This document shows positions 6,037-10,751 of a DNA stretch of 10,751 bases, piece by piece. Under the pieces are notes generated by a model. The model was not told the DNA's origin. It ran no database searches and was given only the letters and a program-made list of their open reading frames with translations. A program made the translations under genes and the position numbers. How positions within the stretch are numbered: the first letter of the stretch is position 1; each line of letters starts with the position of its first letter. The stretch covers positions 1 to 10,751 of the forward strand of contig DAOVLV010000028.1 of assembly GCA_030631085.1 (NCBI GenBank), written 5' to 3'. This DNA comes from Planctomycetales bacterium. Lineage in GTDB: Bacteria; Planctomycetota; Phycisphaerae; SM23-33.

Positions 6037-6888
6037 ATGACAGAAGCATCACAAACAGCCTGTCGCCCTTTCGATTCGGGTGCGACAGATACCGGTGCAG
6101 GCGAACAGGAACTGACTTGTATCCAAAGGCGCCTTCTCAGCGAACCTGGTAACAGGGATGCTTTGGGGCGGGCTGGGACGTTGTTGTATGAAATGGGCAG
6201 GTTCGAAGAGGCGATTGCTCATCTGGAAAGATCCGTCTCTCTCTGCCAGTGCCCGCTTTGCCGAACCGACAGCCGGGATGAAAATGCGCACCATGCGGAT
6301 AAATCCCACCCGGAAGCCGACAATGCGCACTATCAAATCTTTACGCAACTTGCCGATTGTTACGCAGCCTTGAATGATTATCAGAATTCCGAGAATTATT
6401 ACCATACCGCCGTTACGCTTCTGTCGGACCGGGCTGATGCCTATCTTGGTCTGGGGACGCTGGCGATGCGAAGGCGGCAATTCGACCGGGCCAGGGCGTT
6501 CTTTCAGACGGCAGGGGACTTTCACCCCGATTGCAGCGAGGCCTATGGCGGACTTGCCATGGTCCATCAACATCGCAAGGAGTATGACAAGGCGTTCGAT
6601 ATGTACCTCAAGTGTCTGGAACTGGACACGGATAACCTCGTAGCCCTGCTCGGATTGTTTCAGACATCCTGCGAGATGGGGAATTTTTCGCAAATTATTC
6701 ACTACCTGGAGATATATCTGAAGGGGCATCCGTCCGATACGTCGGTGCTGTTTTGCCTGGCTTCGCTGTACGCAAAAGAAGGCAGGTTCGCCGATGCCAC
6801 CGAAGCAGTGGCGAAAGTCCTTGTGCTGGAACCAAATAAACCCGAAGCCGCCGAACTATTGGCAGAATTGAAAGACGCTGAAGCGTAA
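6037..6888 (+). CDS. TPR-repeat protein with Cys/His-rich insertion
   Basis: A 283-residue soluble protein built almost entirely of tetratricopeptide repeats, so a protein-binding scaffold or chaperone rather than an enzyme. Regular 34-residue units can be laid out at about 97-132, 133-166, 167-200, 201-234 and 235-268, with a first unit near 36-69. Each has the small/aromatic pattern (for example AYLGLG...FDRARAFFQTA and SVLFCLASLYAKEGRFADA). Between the first and second units lies an insertion with C70, C72, C75, H85, H86 and H91, which could bind a metal. There is no signal peptide or membrane helix. ATG 6037 is preferred over the in-frame TTG 6031, although neither has a clear Shine-Dalgarno. 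It is preceded by a sigma-54-like promoter and a hairpin leader and followed by a small helical gene, its likely partner. Confidence 0.8.
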   Translation: MTEASQTACRPFDSGATDTGAGEQELTCIQRRLLSEPGNRDALGRAGTLLYEMGRFEEAIAHLERSVSLCQCPLCRTDSRDENAHHADKSHPEADNAHYQIFTQLADCYAALNDYQNSENYYHTAVTLLSDRADAYLGLGTLAMRRRQFDRARAFFQTAGDFHPDCSEAYGGLAMVHQHRKEYDKAFDMYLKCLELDTDNLVALLGLFQTSCEMGNFSQIIHYLEIYLKGHPSDTSVLFCLASLYAKEGRFADATEAVAKVLVLEPNKPEAAELLAELKDAEA

Positions 6889-6895
6889 GAAAAAG

Positions 6896-6924
6896 ACCGG
6901 AATACCGGAATACCGGAATACCGG
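6896..6924. repeat. 8-bp short tandem repeat
   Basis: Three exact copies of ACCGGAAT (6896-6903, 6904-6911, 6912-6919) are followed by a fourth partial copy, ACCGG, that runs into a G-run. It starts eight bases after the TPR stop codon and lies entirely in the gap before the next gene. Confidence 0.85.
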
Positions 6925-6944
6925 GGGACCGGCGTGCTTGCTGC

Positions 6945-6970
6945 CACGTAGTGTCCCTAAGGGAAGCGAG
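6945..6970 (+). repeat. Dispersed repeat, copy 1
   Basis: A 26-base stretch beginning CACGTAGTGTC and ending GGGAAGCGAG. It matches the reverse complement of 10241-10266 at 22 of 26 positions (22 of the first 24). It contains GTAG followed by a small TCCC-TAA-GGGA dyad. It lies in the gap between two genes and overlaps a GTG (6951) that could otherwise be mistaken for a start. Confidence 0.75.
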
Positions 6971-7004
6971 GCATGTATTTCCCCGATGGGAACATGAGAA
7001 AAAC

Positions 7005-7310
7005 ATGGGTAACACCCCCACATTTTTGTTGTCGGAACTCCAGACTTTGCTGGAGCAGCAGGTTCGCCTGGCGAAGGAGGGGAAATTGCAGGAGGTTTCT
7101 TCGCTTACCGCGAAGTTGGAGGCCCTTCTGGCCGAAGCGTCTTCGGCCTCGTCGTTGCCTCGAAACAGCGAAAAGGCCGAACATATCCGCTGGCTTTATA
7201 ACGAATTGTGCCTGATACTCACCACCGAAAAGAGCGACCTTGCCGGCAAACTCGAAAAAATGCAAAAGGGGAAAAACTCCCTGCAGGCATATCATGACGC
7301 CCTGACTTGA
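7005..7310 (+). CDS. Small helical protein, possible FlgN-like export chaperone
   Basis: A 101-residue protein from ATG 7005 to TGA 7308-7310. It is predicted to be almost all alpha-helical: a first amphipathic helix around 6-25 (LLSELQTLLEQQVRLAKEG), a second around 28-46 (LQEVSSLTAKLEALLAE), a Ser/Ala-rich turn at 45-54, then a longer helix at 56-97. This helix-turn-helix-long helix plan and the LxxLLxxQ...L...GxLxxVxxLTxxLExLL spacing recall FlgN/FliT flagellar chaperones, but the similarity is by pattern only. No membrane segment or enzyme motif is present. An upstream in-frame GTG at 6951 is rejected because it lies inside the dispersed repeat; the region before ATG 7005 has only a weak GAG. 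It probably follows the TPR gene transcriptionally despite the 116-base gap. Confidence 0.6.
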   Translation: MGNTPTFLLSELQTLLEQQVRLAKEGKLQEVSSLTAKLEALLAEASSASSLPRNSEKAEHIRWLYNELCLILTTEKSDLAGKLEKMQKGKNSLQAYHDALT

Positions 7311-7329
7311 GTCGGTCGGGTTTTTGACA

Positions 7330-7358
7330 GTTTCACTTTGGGGGCAGAACGGTATAAT
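7330..7358 (+). promoter_or_regulatory. Candidate promoter of the nucleotide-sugar operon
   Basis: A perfect TATAAT at 7353-7358 with a weak -35 GTTTCA at 7330-7335 (17-base spacer, three of six matches). A perfect TTGACA at 7324-7329 also exists but is 23 bases away, too far for a normal pair. The start site would fall near 7365. Confidence 0.5.
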
Positions 7359-7388
7359 ACCCGCCGGGTAAATCACACGCTGTGATTT
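7358..7388. promoter_or_regulatory. Two abutting dyads over the start site and leader
   Basis: TACCC-GCC-GGGTA (7358-7370) begins on the last base of the -10 box. AAATCACA-CGC-TGTGATTT (7370-7388) follows, sharing one base with it. The second has an 8-bp stem, a 3-base loop and ends in five T, so it could be a weak attenuator; alternatively both could be repressor operators. The ribosome-binding site GAGGAG (7409-7414) for ATG 7421 lies beyond them. Confidence 0.45.
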
Positions 7389-7420
7389 TTCCGAACTGCG
7401 ATTTTAATGAGGAGTGAAGC

Positions 7421-8440
7421 ATGGTTGGCGTAGCGTTGATTGGTGCGGGCAACTGGGGTAAAAACCTTGCGCGTAATTTCGCCTCGTTGGACGACGTTGA
7501 GTTGAAGTACGTCTGCGACCTTAACGAGAAAGTTCGCCGGACGATGTCGTCGATGTATCCCCAGGCCGAGGTAACCGACGATATGAACAAGGCCCTCGGC
7601 GATGACGCCGTTGATGCCGTTGTAGTGGCCGTCGATGCGCCGCTGCATTTCAAGATCGCCGCCGCTGCTCTCCAGGCCGGTAAGCATACCTACGTCGAAA
7701 AACCACTGACGCTCACAAGCGACGATTCCCAAACACTCGTGGACCTTGCCGCTGAAAAAAATCTCAAACTGATGGTCGGGCATCTGCTGGAATATCATCC
7801 TGCCGTCAATTACATGAAGCAGGCGATAGCCTCCGGCGAGGTCGGCAAACCGCTTTATCTGTACTTCCATCGCGTCAACCTCGGTATCGTTCGGGATGTG
7901 GAAAACGCATGGTGGTCGCTTGCGCCGCATGACGTGTCGGTGGCGTGCTATCTCTTCGATGCCGAACCGGTGAGCGTATCGGCCAGTGGGCAGGCGTACC
8001 TGCGAGAGGGCGTCGAGGACGTGGTCTTTGCCAACCTGAAATTCGCCGACGGGCGGATGGCACATATCCACGTATCATGGCTTGACCCGCACAAAATCCG
8101 CAAAGTAACGCTCGTCGGCTCGCAGAAAATGGTCGTCTTCGACGATATGGAAGCAGCCGAGAAGATCCGCGTCTATGACAAGGCCGCCGAAATCACCAAG
8201 AGCGTCTCCAGTTACGCCGAAGCCATTACGCTGCGTACCGGCGATATTCTCATCCCCAAAGTTCCCGCAGGCGAGCCGCTCAAGACCGAATGCCGGCACT
8301 TTATCGACAGTATCGTTAACGATAAAACTCCGCTGAGCGACGGAGCGGACGGGCTGAGAGTCGTCAAAGTCCTCGAAGCCGGAACAAAATCACTCCAACG
8401 AGGCGGCGAACCAATCAGTTTGGTAGTCAGTAGTCAGTAG
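7421..8440 (+). CDS. Gfo/Idh/MocA dehydrogenase for a UDP-sugar uronate
   Basis: A 339-residue NAD(P)-dependent oxidoreductase. It has an N-terminal Rossmann domain with GAGNWG (8-13), the family EKP signature at 93-95 (catalytic Lys94) and APHD (168-171) with His170, the usual second catalytic residue. The C-terminal alpha/beta domain contains HVSWLDPHK. The two genes that follow encode an N-acetyltransferase and a DegT aminotransferase. By analogy with WbpB/WlbA, it most likely oxidises C3 of UDP-GlcNAc uronate to the 3-keto form that the aminotransferase uses. It is not closely like Pseudomonas WbpB along its length, so the exact sugar is inference. It has a strong GAGGAG ribosome-binding site and its own promoter region. 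The last residues and stop codon come from a 7-bp tandem repeat. Confidence 0.85.
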   Translation: MVGVALIGAGNWGKNLARNFASLDDVELKYVCDLNEKVRRTMSSMYPQAEVTDDMNKALGDDAVDAVVVAVDAPLHFKIAAAALQAGKHTYVEKPLTLTSDDSQTLVDLAAEKNLKLMVGHLLEYHPAVNYMKQAIASGEVGKPLYLYFHRVNLGIVRDVENAWWSLAPHDVSVACYLFDAEPVSVSASGQAYLREGVEDVVFANLKFADGRMAHIHVSWLDPHKIRKVTLVGSQKMVVFDDMEAAEKIRVYDKAAEITKSVSSYAEAITLRTGDILIPKVPAGEPLKTECRHFIDSIVNDKTPLSDGADGLRVVKVLEAGTKSLQRGGEPISLVVSSQ

Positions 8441-8444
8441 TCGG
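8424..8444. repeat. 7-bp short tandem repeat spanning a stop codon
   Basis: TAGTCAG occurs at 8424-8430 and 8431-8437 and, with one change, as TAGTCGG at 8438-8444. The array encodes the final VVSSQ of the dehydrogenase and provides its TAG stop (8438-8440), so the C-terminal tail was set by repeat sequence. It ends just before the ribosome-binding site of the next gene. Confidence 0.85.
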
Positions 8445-8460
8445 TATCCGGGAGTTTTAT

Positions 8461-9042
8461 ATGAGCAAAGACGAAAAACCCTATTTCGTACACGAGAGCA
8501 GTTACGTCGATGAAGGCGCTGTTATCGGCGAAGGCACGAAGGTCTGGCACTTCAGCCACGTTATGGGCGGTGCGGTAATCGGCAAAAAATGCTCCATCGG
8601 GCAGAACGTTAACATCGGCTCGAAGGCAGTCCTCGGCGACAACGTCAAGGTCCAGAACAACGTCTCCATCTACGATAACGTTACACTGGAGGACGACACG
8701 TTCTGTGGCCCAAGTATGGTATTCACCAACGTTTTCAACCCCCGCAGCCACGTTTCGCGTAAGGACGAATACATGGACACGCTCGTCAAGCGCGGCGCGA
8801 CCATCGGGGCCAACGCGACGGTGGTCTGCGGGAACACGATAGGGCGGTACGCATTTATCGGAGCGGGGGCTGTTGTTGTTACCGACGTGCCGGACTATGC
8901 GCTGGTCTATGGCAATCCCGCCCGTCGGCATGGATGGGTCTGCCAGTGCGGCGTGAAACTTCATCTCGACGGCGATAAAACCACCTGTTCAAGGTGCGGC
9001 GAGGAATATAAACTTATCAACGATACGCTCCAGCCGGCATAA
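8461..9042 (+). CDS. wbpD: UDP-2-acetamido-3-amino-glucuronate N-acetyltransferase (WbpD/WlbB-like)
   Basis: A 193-residue left-handed beta-helix acetyltransferase that would transfer acetyl from acetyl-CoA to the 3-amino group made by the aminotransferase. Hexapeptide repeats ([LIV]-G-x4) run through about 10-150, for example VIGEGTKVWHFSHVMGGAVIG and ATIGANATVVCGNTIG. The block VQNNVSIYDNVTLEDDTFCGPSMVFTNV (64-91), then NPRS and TLVKRGATIGAN, is characteristic of WbpD/WlbB. The C-terminus carries C161-x-C163 and C176-x2-C179, a small zinc-ribbon-like tail. CGGGAG (8449-8454) lies six bases before ATG 8461, and the gap from the dehydrogenase is 20 bases, so the genes are co-transcribed. Family membership is sure and the exact substrate likely. 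Confidence 0.9.
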   Translation: MSKDEKPYFVHESSYVDEGAVIGEGTKVWHFSHVMGGAVIGKKCSIGQNVNIGSKAVLGDNVKVQNNVSIYDNVTLEDDTFCGPSMVFTNVFNPRSHVSRKDEYMDTLVKRGATIGANATVVCGNTIGRYAFIGAGAVVVTDVPDYALVYGNPARRHGWVCQCGVKLHLDGDKTTCSRCGEEYKLINDTLQPA

Positions 9043-9083
9043 TGCCACGCATCGCCCGTGAATAGAGAAAGGATAAAATCGAA

Positions 9084-10187
9084 ATGCAGGTTCCACTTTT
9101 GGATTTGAAGGCGCAGTACGCGACGATTAAAGACGAGATGGCCCCAGCCTTGCAGTCCGTGATGGACAGTCAGTATTTCATCAACGGGCCTGAAGTCAAG
9201 GAACTCGAAAAGCAGGTGGCCGAGTACAGCGATTGCGCCGCCGCCGTCGGCGTCTCCAGCGGGACCGACGCGCTTCTTGCCGCACTTATGACATTGGACA
9301 TCGGTGCAGGCGACGAGGTAATCACCACGCCGTACACCTTCTTTGCCACAGCCGGGAGCATCTGGCGAACCGGCGCGAAACCCGTCTTTGTCGATATCGA
9401 GGCCGATACCTTCAACATCGACCCCGCTAAAATCGAAGCCGCCATCACCGACAAAACCAAAGCCATTATTCCCGTCCACCTCTTCGGCCAGATGGCTGAG
9501 ATGGACGCGATTATGGAAATCGCTAAAAAGCACAACCTCTACGTCGTTGAGGATGCCGCACAGAGTATCGGCTCGACTTACAAAGGCCGGAAGGCCGGTT
9601 CGATAGGGACGGTGGGTGCTTTTAGTTTCTTCCCGTCGAAGAACCTCGGCGGCCTCGGCGACGGCGGAATGATCGTTACGCAGGACGCCGAACTGGGCGA
9701 GAAACTGACGCAGTGCCGAAACCACGGGTCAAAACCGAAGTATTTTCACAAGTGGGTCGGCGGGAATTTCCGGCTTGATACGCTCCAGGCCGCCGGGCTT
9801 CTGGTCAAATTGCGGCATCTCGATTACTGGTCCGAAGGCCGGCGCGCCAATGCCGCCAAATACGGCGCACTCTTCGCCGATTTCGAACCCGTCAAAACAC
9901 CGGTAATCCGCGATTACAACGTTACCATTTACAATCAGTATGTCATCCGCGTGCCTAAACGCGACGATCTCCGGGCGTTCCTGAAAGAGCAGGGCATTGG
10001 CTGTGAGGTCTATTACCCCCGAAGCCTGCACGAGCAGGAATGTTTCAGCGAGTTGGGCTACAAGCGCGGCGATTTCCCCATTTCAGAACAGGCCGCCGAC
10101 GAAACGCTTGCCCTTCCGGTCTATCCGGAACTGACCGACGAGCAGATTCAATACGTCGCCGGGAAGGTAAAAGAATTCCTGGGATAA
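9084..10187 (+). CDS. DegT/DnrJ/EryC1/StrS sugar aminotransferase (WbpE/WlbC-like)
   Basis: A 367-residue PLP-dependent sugar aminotransferase, fold type I. It would add an amino group from glutamate to the 3-keto UDP-sugar made by the dehydrogenase two genes upstream. Visible motifs are SSGTDAL (58-64, phosphate binding), PYTFFATA (83-90), EDAAQSIGS (156-164, with Asp157 and Gln160 contacting PLP) and SFFPSKNLGGLGDGG (181-195) with Schiff-base Lys186, almost the same number as in WbpE. NFRLDTLQAA and YYPRSLHEQ are also family blocks. Length is normal and the catalytic residues are intact. A GAAAGGA ribosome-binding site is at 9067-9073, rather far (10 bases) from ATG 9084. It is the last gene of the cassette and is followed by a REP-like element. 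Confidence 0.92.
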   Translation: MQVPLLDLKAQYATIKDEMAPALQSVMDSQYFINGPEVKELEKQVAEYSDCAAAVGVSSGTDALLAALMTLDIGAGDEVITTPYTFFATAGSIWRTGAKPVFVDIEADTFNIDPAKIEAAITDKTKAIIPVHLFGQMAEMDAIMEIAKKHNLYVVEDAAQSIGSTYKGRKAGSIGTVGAFSFFPSKNLGGLGDGGMIVTQDAELGEKLTQCRNHGSKPKYFHKWVGGNFRLDTLQAAGLLVKLRHLDYWSEGRRANAAKYGALFADFEPVKTPVIRDYNVTIYNQYVIRVPKRDDLRAFLKEQGIGCEVYYPRSLHEQECFSELGYKRGDFPISEQAADETLALPVYPELTDEQIQYVAGKVKEFLG

Positions 10188-10190
10188 GCG

Positions 10191-10286
10191 GTAGGCTGGG
10201 ACGTAGCGTAGTCCCGGCAATCGAAAAGAAAAGGTGGGACTCCGCTTCCCGTAGAGACACTACGTGTTGCTCTGTCCGGAGCCTAC
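10191..10286. repeat. REP/BIME-like palindromic element
   Basis: The element starts with GTAGGCT (10191-10197) and ends with its exact reverse complement AGCCTAC (10280-10286). The left GTAG is followed at once by a hairpin, GCTGGGAC (10195-10202) pairing with GTCCCGGC (10211-10218) through eight pairs (one G-U) around an 8-base loop. A GTAG tetranucleotide in front of a hairpin is the hallmark of REP elements mobilised by RAYT (TnpA_REP) transposases. An inner CGTAG-AGACA-CTACG hairpin is at 10250-10264. It begins three bases after the aminotransferase stop; without a T-run it is not a standard terminator. Confidence 0.6.
10241..10266 (-). repeat. Dispersed repeat, copy 2 (inverted)
   Basis: Read on the - strand this begins CACGTAGTGTCTC and ends GGGAAGCGGA, matching copy 1 at 6945-6970 in 22 of 26 bases. 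It lies inside the REP-like element, so copy 1 may be a fragment of a related element. Confidence 0.75.
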
Positions 10287-10344
10287 TCACTGCGACCAAT
10301 GGGCGCCAGATAACTGTACATATAGATTCAGGTTTGACAGAGTA

Positions 10345-10751
10345 CTAGACGATTTTGGTCTTCAGTTTATCCGCAACAGCCCCGTCCACCTCGAGTACGC
10401 TCCCATGCCTGGGTCCTGATGGAAAGTTGATTTGTTCGGTAATAACATCCCAGTGCACGCCATCTTCGCTCTGGGATGCCCCATATCTGCCTTCCATGAA
10501 GTGATCATACAGCATGATCCATCCGCCGCTTTTTCTGAATAAGGCCGGGCCCTCTACCAGCGCCGGAGTTACCAATTCTGAATACTCGTCAAAGGGGCCG
10601 CCGGCGCTGCGGGCCCTGGAGACCCGTATAGCCTTGTAGTCGGTCCCCGCCTTGTTCTCGCCACGCTCATCCTTGAAGGCCATAAGATATTCGCCATTGT
10701 GGTATCCGACAGTAGCATCAATAACGTTGAAACCCGGATCAAAGAACAAAG
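10345..10751 (-). CDS. Glycoside hydrolase family 43-like protein, C-terminal part
   Basis: The last 134 codons of a five-bladed beta-propeller glycosidase of the GH43 type, open at the right window edge (its start is outside; the TTG near the edge is internal). These enzymes release arabinose, xylose or galactose from plant or algal polysaccharides. From the first full codon, NVIDATVGYHNGEYLMAFKDE places Asp11 as the family Asp that tunes the acid. VEGPALF places Glu66 as the general acid, in the usual EGP context, followed by GGWIMLYDHF. The RHGSV motif has His115, often a calcium-site ligand in the propeller core. It ends at a TAG at 10347-10345. It converges on the sugar cassette and is probably a separate unit. 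Substrate and any signal peptide cannot be judged from this part. Confidence 0.75.
   Translation of the reverse strand, partial: LFFDPGFNVIDATVGYHNGEYLMAFKDERGENKAGTDYKAIRVSRARSAGGPFDEYSELVTPALVEGPALFRKSGGWIMLYDHFMEGRYGASQSEDGVHWDVITEQINFPSGPRHGSVLEVDGAVADKLKTKIV

Noticed and set aside
6951..7004. GTG start giving an 18-residue N-terminal extension of the FlgN-like protein
   Set aside because: The extension is encoded by the dispersed repeat and spacer; ATG 7005 starts the regular helical pattern.
7324..7358. TTGACA paired with TATAAT before the sugar operon
   Set aside because: The 23-base spacer is too long for a sigma-70 pair; a weak -35 at 7330-7335 with 17 bases is preferred.
7370..7388. 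CRP-type binding site
   Set aside because: The half-sites are in the reverse order (TCACA then TGTGA) and only three bases apart, unlike TGTGA-N6-TCACA.
7373..8071. Long - strand open frames opposite the dehydrogenase, TPR and aminotransferase genes
   Set aside because: They are antisense shadows of well-identified proteins, arising from GC-rich codon use, and show no family motifs.
5736..10346. Shared AGAGTACT-x-GAC stretch at 5736 and 10339
   Set aside because: Only about 11 matching bases with no further flanking similarity; could be chance.
1..10751. CRISPR array, tRNA or rRNA genes, insertion sequence or phage genes
   Set aside because: I saw no regularly spaced long repeats, no cloverleaf-like sequence and no transposase, integrase or phage protein; the only mobile-like item is the REP-type element.

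Overview
The window looks like a chromosomal segment from a free-living bacterium of moderate GC content. Genes are closely packed and mostly on the + strand, and there is no plasmid, phage or integrase signature. Core translation genes (asnS end, infA, gatC, gatA) sit beside metabolic genes, a nucleotide-sugar cassette and the end of a family 43 glycoside hydrolase. Split translation genes, polysaccharide enzymes, a possible sigma-54 promoter and short tandem repeats in gaps would suit the Planctomycetota (Phycisphaerae-like) or a similar environmental lineage. This placement is an impression from protein style, not a measurement.

Layout. Positions 1-2244 hold a likely operon: the 3' end of asparaginyl-tRNA synthetase, a class I/II PLP aminotransferase, and a PHP-family metal-dependent phosphoesterase. 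An AT-rich heptad repeat separates it from infA (IF-1), which lies alone on the - strand. A divergent promoter region follows, then gatC-gatA with a 4-base overlap (2746-4553). Next come a small two-helix membrane protein (4642-4953) and a KduD/IdnO-like sugar-acid dehydrogenase (4963-5727).

Positions 5728-6036 contain no convincing gene but are rich in signals: a 13-bp palindrome, a good -24/-12 (sigma-54) match and a long imperfect hairpin. All lie ahead of a TPR protein (6037-6888), which is followed by a small helical FlgN-like protein (7005-7310). The gap between those two holds an 8-bp tandem repeat and one copy of a dispersed repeat.

Positions 7330-10187 form a transcription unit with a recognisable -10 box and two abutting dyads over the presumed start site. 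It encodes a Gfo/Idh/MocA dehydrogenase, a WbpD-like left-handed beta-helix N-acetyltransferase and a WbpE-like DegT aminotransferase. Together these match oxidation, transamination and acetylation at C3 of a UDP-HexNAc uronate, giving a 2,3-diacetamido uronic acid for surface polysaccharide. Positions 10191-10286 hold a REP/BIME-like element carrying a second, inverted copy of the dispersed repeat. The window ends in the C-terminal part of a GH43-like glycosidase on the - strand.

I did not find a clear undescribed system such as a defence or mobile module. The points most worth a second look are the non-coding structures: the dispersed repeat and REP-like element, the sigma-54-type control region with its structured leader, and the double dyad over the sugar-operon start. 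Among proteins, the Cys/His-rich insertion in the TPR protein and the His substitution in the dehydrogenase stand out.
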